Source: Polytrichum commune | Lineage: Eukaryota; Streptophyta; Polytrichopsida; Polytrichales; Polytrichaceae | Reading direction: 5' to 3' | NCBI GenBank assembly: GCA_950295325.1 | Contig: OX485807.1 | Span: 27,501,666 to 27,565,665, forward strand | Length of the DNA: 64,000 bases | Shown here: positions 43,962-54,899 of the stretch, in pieces | Numbering within the stretch: the stretch's first letter is position 1 | How the letters are laid out: every line of letters starts with the position of its first letter | Notes under the pieces: model-generated | What the model was told of the DNA's origin: nothing | The model's input: only the letters and a program-made list of their open reading frames with translations | Databases searched by the model: none | Made by a program: the position numbers and the translations under genes

Positions 43962-45289
43962 CAGTGTTCAAGATTGAAGTCTTCAATGCCCTTCAAACGC
44001 GATTTGGCCCTTCAAAATATACCTCTCTCAAAACAGCCCTTCAAAATGCAACCCCAAACTCAAAATGAAAACTTCACTTGACGTCTTCAAAATTTTTACA
44101 CCCGTCAACACTGTAGCGCTACAGTGACGAGGAGGTCGCTGTACATGGTAACTTTGGGAGGTTGAAGAACCCACATGGTACAAGGATCTAACTTCTCTTC
44201 AGTTCCAATTTTTCATTCACATGCTAGTTGATATATTATCAGAGTTGAATAAGGTCAATCGCAAGTTTCAGTTTGATCTTGTAGATATCACTAGCATAGC
44301 TTCTACGATTGATGTAACAATCAGCTTGTTTCGTAGACACTATCTGGGTGTAAGTTTTGGCCTGACAACCAAACACCTAGGAAAGTTTCTCCGCGAGGTA
44401 GTACCCAATGGGCAGATATTGTATGTTGATAGTTTTGGGTGTGAAAAAATGCATATCTTGCATTATGATTCCATGCCCGAGTGTGACGTAGGAGGCTCAT
44501 TGGAGGCATGCATCATGTTGGGGAGGCAGTATGTGCAGAAGATCATCGATTCACTCAATGATCGATTTCCTGACTTGTCCATTTTCAATGCGGCCCGGCT
44601 TTTTAGCCCGAAGCACTATCCCGTAGATGAATTGGATAGAGGGACATTAACGGAACAATGGTTGAACCGGTTGGTGACACATTTCCGTTGGAGCGATGAC
44701 CTTGTTAATCAATGCAATGCGGAATTGCTAGAATTCGTGGAGATGTTATGTTCCGTTTGTGAACGCCGAAGTATGCAAGAAGCTTGGGTTTTTTGTGGCA
44801 ATGACCGGGAGTTCATGATTAATTGGCCAACTATGATGTCGCTATGGCAAGCCATACTTGTGATCCCAACTAGCACTGCTGTTTGTGAGCGTGGTTTTTC
44901 AAAGCAAAATTGGGTTAAGAGTGAAAGGAGAACTAGACTCAACCTTGACACACTAGATGCTTTAATGAGGGTTAGTCTAAATGGGTTAGGAGTTGAATTC
45001 ATGGATTGGGATAGTATTTTTGAATCTTGGAAAATTGGCACAAGAACCAACAAGCGTAGGGCATTATCACTAGAAGAGGTGGAGTTAGATGGTTGATTCT
45101 TAATTCTTCACATTGTATTGGAAGCATGCACCATATAAATCATGCATAAGTTTAATATGAGTTTTTTATATTTTATTTCTATATTACTGAATTGACGTCT
45201 TGAATTTGAACTAGCCCTTCAACCGAAGGGCTCAAATTTTAGAGCCCTTCAAAATGAAACTCATATGAGGGCTTCAATCTTGAACACTG
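43962..45289 (+). mobile_element. 1,328-bp hAT element with perfect TIRs and 8-bp target duplication
   Basis: Ends are an 18-bp perfect inverted repeat CAGTGTTCAAGATTGAAG. The flanks are a perfect 8-bp direct repeat CTGCCAGC (43954-43961 and 45290-45297). Subterminal regions hold repeated 'gcccttcaaa' motifs at both ends, the probable transposase-binding sites. An 18-bp perfect palindrome CACTGTAGCGCTACAGTG lies at 44109-44126. The element carries one intact transposase fragment and is inserted within the outer TIR element. Confidence 0.9.
44221..45096 (+). CDS. hAT transposase C-terminal fragment (ZNF862-like), 291 residues
   Basis: An unbroken frame from an ATG at 44221. The same frame is open back to 44152 and upstream reads protein-like (a WYKDLTSLQFQFFIH lead-in), so the ATG is not the ancestral start and the frame is the 3' part of a longer gene cut off by an internal deletion. 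It contains the segment FIHMLVDILSELNKVNRKF, then a mid region with NAARLFSPKHYP. The hAT dimerisation signature follows: NWPTMMSLWQAILVIPTSTA, then VCERGFSKQNWVKSERRTRL and NLDTLDALMRVSLNG. The BED finger and the N-terminal part of the RNase-H fold are missing. It cannot be an autonomous transposase. It may be a binding or dimerising peptide, which is inference. Confidence 0.8.
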   Translation: MLVDILSELNKVNRKFQFDLVDITSIASTIDVTISLFRRHYLGVSFGLTTKHLGKFLREVVPNGQILYVDSFGCEKMHILHYDSMPECDVGGSLEACIMLGRQYVQKIIDSLNDRFPDLSIFNAARLFSPKHYPVDELDRGTLTEQWLNRLVTHFRWSDDLVNQCNAELLEFVEMLCSVCERRSMQEAWVFCGNDREFMINWPTMMSLWQAILVIPTSTAVCERGFSKQNWVKSERRTRLNLDTLDALMRVSLNGLGVEFMDWDSIFESWKIGTRTNKRRALSLEEVELDG

Positions 45290-45609
45290 CTGCCAGCGGT
45301 CGGTTTTAGAAATCCACCCTGTGGATATACCACGTACCCTATGTGCGAGTGTTGGTCACTCTACAAGGTTTCCTTTAAAATTTTGTAGGAAATCATAAAC
45401 ATGCTGGAAAATTTTGATTTTTTCATAGTTGCTCTTGCACCAGCTTTGCGGAGCGCTCAAAATTTATAAAAAAATAGTTTCAGCATCCCAACTAGGCACA
45501 TTTGAAATTTGAACGGAAATTGCCACCCCTACCTTACTAGGTGGTTATGCCGATCGATAGCGTGTTCTGTATCCTCCATGGGCACGTCACTCCATTGTAA
45601 AGATGAGCA

Positions 45610-45820
45610 AACTACGTGCAAACACTTTACATGTAAAGTATCCTACTTTTTACATAAAGCATCATCAAAATGGGTGAATTTTTTATCAACTTTTTTTCAT
45701 GAGTAGATATACACGGTACCTATTACATAATACAAAAAATGATAACTAAATTTGATGAGTTTTTTAAAAATAAAACATATTGTTTCTAACTAGATTGACG
45801 TAGAATGAATTGAACTAAAA
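45610..45820 (+). repeat. Direct repeat partner of 40,870-41,070
   Basis: Second copy of the repeat described at 40,870-41,070, in the same orientation with about 80% visible identity by eye. Just beyond it, 45,964-46,001 repeats 40,859-40,898 in inverted orientation. Confidence 0.6.
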
Positions 45821-46299
45821 AAAATACTACAAAATACAAAGATGACTATTTTTTCTTTTAAAATATATATACAAAAATACTATCAATGGTTATGTTTATG
45901 TAGAAAAAAATCATAAATTTTGAATTTATGTGTGGCATGTAATACAGGGGTAGCGAACTTTGTTCGCACGTGGTGTTCAACTTGACAATGGAGTGACCTC
46001 CCTGTGATATCCTCGGAGACGTGAGCTTCAAAAGTGATTGTTTTAGGGGCCCGTTTTTGTCGTTGGTGAAATGACAAAGTGATTGACGTCCGACTCCACA
46101 ATTGAGATTTGACAAAGTCGGTATTTTTTGTATATATATATGCAAACATTGGTTTCAAAGGACACGATTCCGGAAAGATGAGACTTTGCTGAAGTTTTTT
46201 TACACACACACACCAAAGGACACGAGAGAGGTGATTGAAAGGGAAGGGGTATAGTATCTCATATTGAAGAGGCGCGTGCACCTGTCTCTACCACTATGT

Positions 46300-49200
46300 G
46301 AGATGTGTTGTGGATCAAACGTCTAGGTTGACATACACACATTGCAATGATTCTCATGAACCAACGGTCGAGATCGATCCTAGCATTTCCAAGTCAATTC
46401 GGTTAAGGTGGAAGCATCTATAACCAATAAAGTAAGAGAGTTTGTGTTTAGGAGCACAACATTATTCAGATCTATAGTAGTGTTTTGTGGGATTGACGGT
46501 ATTTTACAAAATATTCTTCACATTCAGTTTGAATGTGTCAAATATTCCGTGGAACACTGTCAGTCCCACTGAACATTGTTATGGTATTGAATAATGTTAT
46601 GAGGAATGATAATGGGGTTTTATTTTAATTTAATTTTTCTTGTGAAGAGAAACAAATTTGGAGGATAATACAATCTTTTATTTTTAACTTGTGAATATGG
46701 AAATTGCTATAACATTTGAAGTGTACATTTTAGGGTTACATAGAGCCGGTTTATAGGTTAATCTATAATTACTTGTCTCAATGCTACTCCTTGGCCACAA
46801 CGATTGTCAAAACTCTTTATGAGGGTAATCGATCACAAGCTACCAACACATAAACTTTAACTTTATTCTCCTGACATATATAGATCTCATCTATGTCGGC
46901 ATTACATGACCTTATTGAGTGGTTAAATGGACATGGTTGACTCTCAATGCCTTGACCTTACATGTTGACATATTTTGGGTTTTCTTTATTGAGTTAGGTA
47001 TAGTCTACGTATTCCTCCAAAATGATGGATGATTCCCCTAAAGTCTTGAACTTCAACTTGTTATTTCTCAAACTCGACCAGTTCATTGTAACTAACGGCC
47101 GGTTCTCCTTGTTCGTTGTTGACTGGTGATGTTTGGTGGCTAGGGGTTCGTGGTGTCTAAGTAAGCGCATCCATTACGAATGTGCAAAATGTGGCGAATT
47201 GTTCTACAAGTTGGAAATAAAACATTTTAAGAGCACTTGGCTTCGGGAATAGCATCAGAGATCTTGAATTAGTCCAGCGGGAGATGAGTTGGCATGAATT
47301 GACCACTACCATTGCGGGGGATTTGTTTCTTCTAGTAATCCCTTCCTCCATGATGGAGGAGTTAACATAGACACCATGAACCCCAAGTTGCGTCTGGTGT
47401 TGCAAGGTTACAATGCACCGGGCGAAATCCCCTTTCACTTGTAAGGTAGAAGTGACTACGTTCGGTTATTTATCTTAGTCATAAACTTTTAAACAAATAT
47501 AAATAACCAACGTCGGGCAATCCGACATGAATTTGAGCCCGTTGGCTCAAATTCATACCGTGCTCAAGAATCTTCTGGATGCATAGTGAAGTTTACTGCT
47601 TACCTTGCAGTGAATGGGCTCTTGGCTTCCTACCTACCTAGCTAGTTTTTTTTTTGTCAAGTAGAGAGAAGATTTCACAATGAGAATCAAACCACCAAAC
47701 ACTCCATTCAGAAATGGGTACCTCTCCACTATCACCCGGTAGTTTAGGGTCATCTCGGAATGTAGTCACAAACTTATATTTAAGTGGTGTGTAGTTTAGG
47801 TGTAGACCTATGAACAAACACCAAAATGACGTGTGTTTTGAGGAGATTGAACTACATGCCCAAAATTTGTGGAGCATAATAGGTGCAATACTCAATATAA
47901 TTGGGGGAGGGAGGTGCTAATTGGTTGTTTTATGGCTCTCATGGTTTGTGGCTTTAGAAAACAATCCCAACAACATGGGAAGTCTAGCAATTACTTAAAT
48001 AGTTTTAAAAATATCATATCACATATCTGGATCACGAAAAAATTATAGAGCTAAATTGTAAGTTCAAATTTGTTGTAAACATCAAAACCTAACTTTTTAG
48101 GACATGCTTGTCTTCACCCCAAACCTCCCAAGCTTATGGAAGGGTTGTCTTGAGTGCATTTCACTTGATGTTGGTTTTGGTATTTTCATGGCAAATTTTG
48201 AGGATGGAGTGGGATATATTCATAGGATATTGGAACATGAGAAGTGAGCTATTTTAGGGGGGGAAATAGGCATGACATGCCCTTTGGATTTTCAAAATAT
48301 GAAGGTTGTGCACGAAAATGCAACGTTTTACCAACTTATTGAATTCAACTATTAAATGTGCATAATGTTTGTGTGATCCATGGGAGGAACTCAATAGTTG
48401 AATACCTCCACAAACTTCGTGGCCAAAATGTGCAAACACCAATGGGCTAGCCACCTTGCAATTGCAGTATGTAAGTTCTCCCACAATTCTAACTATGTGT
48501 ATGCAAAGAATTCCCTCAAAAAATCAAAGAGTTCTCAAGAATCAAATTGAGTGGTTGTTGTGGGCATGAAGACCATATTCACAAGAACATTAAAAATGTT
48601 GCACTTTTATCAATAATAATTCCATTGATGTTCATGCAAAGTTTGCATTAGATTGGCAACCTTTCATTGGAGTCAACACCCTCAAGTGAGTTCTCAACAC
48701 AACAAAAACATGGTCACTCTTCATTTTTAACATTTTCTTGCACATTTCAATCATCTCCAAATTGCACGGTTAGGTGTCTACGGGTATATCCATGTTAGCT
48801 TGTTACTTGTAGTATTGCCATTGCAGATGAATGAGTTAGGTGGTGTCAATGTAGGGCATAATCATCCATCACCCAAAGAATGGTTGCTTGGGAAGTTAGA
48901 GGTTTAAGTGATTCCCATTGGGTTCTTACATGTAAAATGCATTAGGGCCAATGTGTTCTAATTTGTTAAAACCTAAATTCTATCAAAATAAACTAATCTA
49001 GAGAGGTCAAATTGAGATAAATTAACAAACATGTAGGGGCCATTATCATGCCCCCATTGATAGGTGTTAGGAAACAAAATCCTTGTATAAGTGGTATGTT
49101 ACATCAAATGGACATTTTATTTTTCTTTTAATGTCAAAATCAAATATGTAAACTGATACGTGCAATTAGGTTGCATTTGTGAATAGGGTGCCTCTTTATC

Positions 49201-49600
49201 CATGCAAATCACCTTGGGTCAAAACCATATCACAAAAAAACTATTGAAGTTGTTTGTTCATCCACTTAGCAACCACAATAAAACATGTATCTTGTTATTA
49301 ATATGGTGCTAAATATTTAAAACAATGTGGAATGTTGATAAATAGTGTGAGGCAACCTTATTGCACATATTAGTGCATTTACCACCTCATCACAAGCATA
49401 TACAAATTTCAATCTTATACACGTTATCTTTATGTCATTTTTATTGTTTATAATTTGAAAGAGATGGCATCAGAGTTCATCAAGCAAGTCATTTTACATC
49501 ATATAAATCTTTTAAGTCATATACTGCAAACCAACCAGGCACCCAAAACATGTGTGAGAATGCATTTGATATCCCATGAAAGTTTCAATAACGTAAGCAA
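46300..49600. other. Intergenic repeat-rich DNA, no gene recognised
   Basis: Short frames only. The largest minus frame, at 47157-47438, has no recognisable domain. A copy of the dispersed repeat seen in claspin intron 1 lies at about 47,775-47,900. Segment 49,149-49,225 resembles 14,430-14,520. No RNA gene recognised. Confidence 0.4.
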
Positions 49601-50041
49601 TCTTAAAAGACATTTTTTTCTCCACACCCACTTCTCTTAGGATAAGAGAAGCAAGTCCAAAATCGTTCTCGAAAGCCGTTTTCCTCATAACTTACAAGCT
49701 CACATGACTCTCCTATTCTTCAACAAAGTGGAGATTGTTCAAGTTATAAAATGATCATACATGTCCCTCCAATTATGTTGACTATTACATCTAGAATGAT
49801 CAATATATTTTGAACACATAGTCCAATTTCTTTTTAACACGTATTTTTTTGATGTCCGCTCTTAGATTCACACATAACATTGCTCATAGGAGTTGGTTTG
49901 TCTATATATGGAACCAACATGATATAAGTACCAATTGCAAATTCTCTCAATCCCCATATTAAATACGACCCTTGGACTTGCTCTCAAATACAAAGAAAAC
50001 ACAAGATGACCCTTGGGTAATGTTATACACCCAATTCAATG

Positions 50042-50379
50042 TATAGGTGTCCGTTTAAGATCAAACACCAAATTAAGCACCTTAGGTAGCACCAAATGCC
50101 TGCTCGATTTGAAGAGACATGTGGATCTACCCAAAGTTGAGTAAAGTCGGTGGGTAGAGTACCTTTGGAATATAAGTATAAAAGAATCTATACCTTTGTA
50201 TAATTGGCATCGATTATGTAAGAACTTTTCACAAATATCTTCTTCAAACCACACGTGAAGAGGTGGATTTTGTTTGGGTGGTTGGAAATTAGGGTAGGCT
50301 CGAGAGAATGAAGATGGCCCACATACTCCACACTATTAGGGCATAAGATAGATTGTCCGATCTTAAACGGACACCTATA
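50042..50379. mobile_element. Small TIR element (MITE-like), 338 bp
   Basis: The ends are a perfect 21-bp inverted repeat (TATAGGTGTCCGTTTAAGAT plus one base at 50042-50062, complement at 50359-50379). No protein frame with a domain inside. Target duplication is not clear. It may be a MITE or two inverted copies of a repeat end. Confidence 0.55.
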
Positions 50380-50744
50380 TTTGAGTGTTGTATGCATTCT
50401 AAACTTCGTAATATCACGCTTGTGATAACCAAAGTGCACGTGATATTAAGGAGTTTTGTATTGTTAACATGGATGTGTGATAGAAGAGAATTAGTGTAGC
50501 ATGTGACATTATGGAATATTACAAACTCAACATATCATTGATGATAGTAATTATGATGATGCCAACGTGATGTGTGTGAGCATGTGGTTTGAATTCTTCA
50601 ATGGTTTGTTTTAATGTCAAAACCCATGATATATGGGAGGGTCACATGATAACAAGGAGTGAGATTTAAATTGAGAACATCCATTCCCTAGAGTTTCGGG
50701 ATATGAGAGAAGTAGTGACATTAAGGAGGTTGATATTAGGGAAT

Positions 50745-51000
50745 TTAGAGTGTAGTTGGGTGTGGATCTAACAAAGAACACCAAGAAAACATGTTTAGAA
50801 AAGAGGTTGGACTACATCCTCAAAATTTGTTAATTGTTATATGTGCAATAGTTGAGGAGATGTATACAACGATTTAATAACTCGAAGATTCTTCACTTTG
50901 ATATTGAATAAGATATTCGTACGGGCTCCAAAAAGTATCATAAAAGTGAACACGGGCACGAGTTGGATTCGGTAATCTTCTCATACTAATTCCATGTCCA
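50745..51000. repeat. Dispersed repeat, same family as 31,085-31,375
   Basis: Long stretch of similarity to the claspin intron 1 copy, including 'ttggactaca.c.tcaaaatttgtta' and a 'gatattcgtac' / 'gatattcatac' phrase about 110 bases later, in the same orientation. Non-coding. Confidence 0.6.
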
Positions 51001-51769
51001 AATATACTTAAACGTCGATTTTCATGTCAACCAAACTTTCTAGTGTTATATTACCTCCATACCATGACTACGATGCTCACAATGCAACCTTTTTTAGGCC
51101 CAATTTATCATTTAATAGAGGTAATTAATGTGCATAAGTGATGGGTCTCACATATATTTCAAGGTCCATATGTGATTAGTACTTTGGAACACGGAAGGGT
51201 ACGTTTGGGGAACTTTGCAAGCATTGAGGAACCTTGTGAGCATTGGTGAATCTTGTGGAATGTTGTGAGCACATTTCTTCAATACAAATGTTTTCCCATA
51301 TCCATGTAGCTTCGTTATGTATACAAAATCATATTTTACATTGAAATAGGCCAATTTCTTGAAAAACCTGGATAGTATGACATTTGAGACTAAAATGTCA
51401 TATTACCAAGAATACGGCATTTGGATGATACAACACTTTCTTGCACGACCAAAGATGTCTTAATTAAGAGGGAGAAAGGTATACCTAATGACCAAAAAAA
51501 TATCTTATAGATATCCAACATATGAGATCCATGAACAAAAGGATTATCAATTAAGGATTATCAATTTTATAATCCAATCTGAGGTTGAAAGTCTCAATGA
51601 GCCTCAAGACATATCGGAGACTCCCTTTTGTTGTTGGTTATGTCAAAGTGCCTATATCAAGAATCAAACCATACACCACTTGTACTGTCCACTGGAACCA
51701 TTATGCATTCTAATATTGCACACAAAGATCACAACCTATGTGTTGCAGTTGCTATTTTGCTAAGTAGTA

Positions 51770-52086
51770 CTCCCTCTGTTTCACAATAAAACCATGGTTT
51801 CTGCATAAACTCCGTGCCAGAATAAAACCATGGTTTTGTTATTACCACTACTCATGCCTATCATTCACGGCTAACAACGGCAGTGCAGCTGGGCCTACTA
51901 ATAAATATGGTATATTTATCTAAGAAGCTACAGTAGCCTCGGTAAATACTGTATACTCCGTGCCAGCTTGCTAATTTTCGGCAGCTCCCAATTTTGGTTA
52001 AAAAACGCATTGTGGTTCAAAGCTGGTCACTGTTCTTAATCCCGCACTGAAATAGAAACCACGGTTTTATTTTGAAACAGAGGGAG
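51770..52086. mobile_element. Stowaway MITE (Tc1/mariner type)
   Basis: A 317-bp element. Ends are CTCCCTCTGTTTCACAATAA and the near-complement ending ACAGAGGGAG. It is flanked by TA on both sides (51768-51769 and 52087-52088), the target duplication of mariner/Stowaway elements. The second repeat 'aaaaccatggtttt' occurs just inside both ends. Non-coding. Confidence 0.85.
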
Positions 52087-52888
52087 TATCACTTATACTT
52101 ATAGCAAACCAAGTCATATTTGCCTTCTTTACATTGGATCCTACACCAATATCTCCTTGCTTGATGGATATAAAGAAAGATGTCCTTATTTTGTATGAAG
52201 AGCGAATTATTGCACACAAGCACACCTCATCCATAGAACATGTATGTTTGTGGCCAATTCATCTCAAATTCTTGGACTAAACTAATTGGGGGTCCTTAAA
52301 GCTAATTCCGGTGTCATATTCACTACAAATGGAAACCTCCGGGATGCATACTGTTTCAGGGCTTTTATGTTAGATGACTGAGGTATCCTCGGATGCGATA
52401 ATTCCCTCCCTCCTTTGATAAATGTCACAAACATGCCACAAGTATCATATCCATTCCCCTACTCCATAACATTCTTCACAGGAGATCAATCATCCAATGA
52501 GCAAGATGATTCCTCGTATTGAGTTGATCAAGCCATCACTCTCCACACATCAAGTTGTGAATCAATTACCAATGTATGTACACGCAAAATTCACATGTAA
52601 CTCCCTGCTAGGAAGTTGTTAGATGAGTCCCAACTCTTCTCTTGAACTAACTATTGGTCTAGCAATGCATTCACATTATTTATAATCTTGAAAATTACAT
52701 AATTTACCTTGCAAGTCCTAAGAAGGCTTTGGACTTTGCATGCCTAAATAAAGGAGCTTCTGTTGACAGAAGACTTTCACAAGTGAGCCACAAGCAACAC
52801 GAAAAGACAATAATATCTCCTTTATGAAACTGAGGGGTAAACTACTGCTAGACCTCTTCACCTAGTGGCACACATCCCAACAACCAAC

Positions 52889-54406
52889 CTAAAAGGTAGA
52901 TTGAGACCGAGGTAAGTCAGATTTTCTTGGAGGGAGGACGGCTGTAAATGCAACATCTAGCATGTCATCCTGAAATCCAGTTTCTCGTTTGCGTTTTGGT
53001 GATGGCGGAGGAGAAATTTCAGAGGACAAAGTTTGTTGTAATCCTCCTTCTGCCTTGATTCTGACTGGTGATGGAACCTTCTCTAATGCATACCTCTGTT
53101 CCAAAAATGCCAAAAATGCTATCAATTCCTCTTGCAAACTTAATGGGTGATCTAGGCTTTATATATTTCAACAAGTTTATCGAAGGGTGCAATAAAATGT
53201 AAAATAAAGAGTTCGATCATTGCAATTCATACACTGCTGGTATTGATATCATTCATGGAGCACTAACATTTCCATCATAAAATGTGCATATCCTAAATGG
53301 ACAAATGAGCTCTAGGCATACCTCTAGCGAATGCATTTGCAATCGCATCCCTGCAGGTGCTGAGAATTTGTGGTCACCTTCGCAATAGTAAGGTTCATCC
53401 CTCCCAACAGGTGCCTTCAAAACATTGGTTGAGATTTACTATGAGTAAGTACCACTATAAGTCATACTTTATCGCCTCCAAAACCAGACCCTTGGACACA
53501 CAAGTGCAGTCAACTGACCTAAATCCTACCATTTTGTTCTGTGGATATGTTGGATGCTCTGGTGAAAGGATATTGGCATGCCCTTCCTCTGTCTTTGAAG
53601 GATGACTACTGCATATTGGTTCCAAGTGAAGGTTTCCAACAAGGCATGCTATACCTCCTAGACTCCAGAATATTCAAACAGCAACTCACAATATGTTTAC
53701 AAGATTTGTAAAGTCAACAAGGTTAGTTGAGGTACTCACAGCGCAATCAGAATTGAAGGCTACAGGACCACCTCTTGGGCTATCAGGGGTAGTTGTTTCA
53801 TCCTTATCCATTCTTGCCTCTGCCACAAACAAAACTATCAATTAGTGATGCACAGGATACACTTACCATTCAAGCCAATGAGGTACGATTTGGTCCTTAA
53901 AATGAAGATTCCAGATGACCCTTTGAGTTGGACCAACCAATCCACCTGAGATGTGGAGTGCCATTTCACATCTAGTGTCCATTGAAAGTTATTGTCTAGA
54001 CCCACCTTATAATACTTAGCCGTAGCACAGTTATCCTTGTTTCTACACAAAGCTTTGTGAGAAACAAACATGTTACAACTCACAAGTCTTGCCATTCCAC
54101 AATGCAAATACAACACACTACGGACTTCCAAGGTGACAAAGCTCACTACAACACAATTTATGATAAGACTGGATAGAAATCTACAAAAAGTTTGTAGCAT
54201 GAATTAACAACTGCAAGACCTAAGACAGAAGCACACAGCTTTCAACACAAAATGAAAGTAAATTGACGGGAGTCACACATGTAAAGGTCTTCGGACTGAC
54301 ATTGCATTTTATGTTTACCTGCCCTGCTTGGTTCCAAATCGCAGATCTCCTCGTCCTCGTTACAAGGAGCAAGGTGCTTTCGCATTGAATCTCGCGTTGT
54401 GTCCAT
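52889..54406 (-). CDS. Unrecognised 166-residue protein, 4 exons
   Basis: Exons (high to low): 54406-54319, 53819-53740, 53414-53322, 53128-52889. All are GT-AG and the phases agree, totalling 501 coding bases. The ATG at 54406 is the first after an in-frame TAA. The protein has an acidic N-terminus (NEDEEICDLEPSR), a middle stretch with YYCEGDHKFSAPAGMRLQMH, and a short hydrophobic/acidic helix-like segment EELIAFLAFLEQRYALEK (about residues 88-105). A proline-directed basic tail SPPPSPKRKRE (about 125-135) could act as a nuclear signal and kinase site. I do not recognise a family and make no functional claim. The exon 4 acceptor (GCAAGAG) is the least certain join. Confidence 0.5.
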
Positions 54407-54644
54407 GGAGCTAGTTGAAGTTAACAAGAGTTACAGAAACTGCTGTCTTCAGGTCGGATGTGGATGACTTATAAACACGACCTGAGGCAACAGAGGACCT
54501 TGAAATAATTGATTCTTTTTCAAGAGCTGTAGATGCACGGGCCTCCCAAACCTGTTCCAAAACAAAATTGTCTTCTTAGCGTCTGTCCCAGTTTCTGAGT
54601 TGCAAGTAGACTGCTCACGTGAGAAAGATGTTGTTCAACATCCC

Positions 54645-54833
54645 TTACCATGATGCAAGTGGACATCCCTTACCGACGAGGTGGACATCATCTATCTGAT
54701 TACCCGCAAATATGACATGGATTTTTTTACGTAGAGTTGCATAAATAAATCTGTAAGCTTTCAAAGTAGTGTCTTTTTTCCTCGCTAACAACATGAACAG
54801 TATTTTTCTCCATTCCGGGGGAAGTGGTTCCAT
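54645..54833 (-). pseudogene. Possible MULE-type transposase fragment
   Basis: A 62-codon minus frame reads LPPEWRKILFMLLARKKDTT then LKAYRFIYATLRKK. The pattern 'P..(I/V)LF.LL..K...T..Y..(I/V)F..L' is reminiscent of the start of the MULE transposase core. There is no catalytic residue cluster and no TIR in view, so the assignment is weak. Confidence 0.2.
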
Positions 54834-54899
54834 GCCATTCCCAATATTCTGTGCTCACCCACACTCGTCGATTGGAACTCTTATCACAAATTTCATCGA

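Larger units (their letters stand above)
43791..45536. mobile_element. Outer TIR element containing a nested hAT element
   Basis: Perfect 22-bp inverted ends: 43791-43812 (starting TAAGGTAGGGGTGGCAATTT) and its complement at 45515-45536. The TAGGGGTGGCAA core is typical of plant hAT termini. No target duplication is evident immediately outside these ends. An 8-bp direct repeat TACTAGGT is present at 43771-43778 and 45535-45542, offset from the left end by 12 bases. Without the nested element this unit is about 410 bp and non-coding. Confidence 0.6.
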
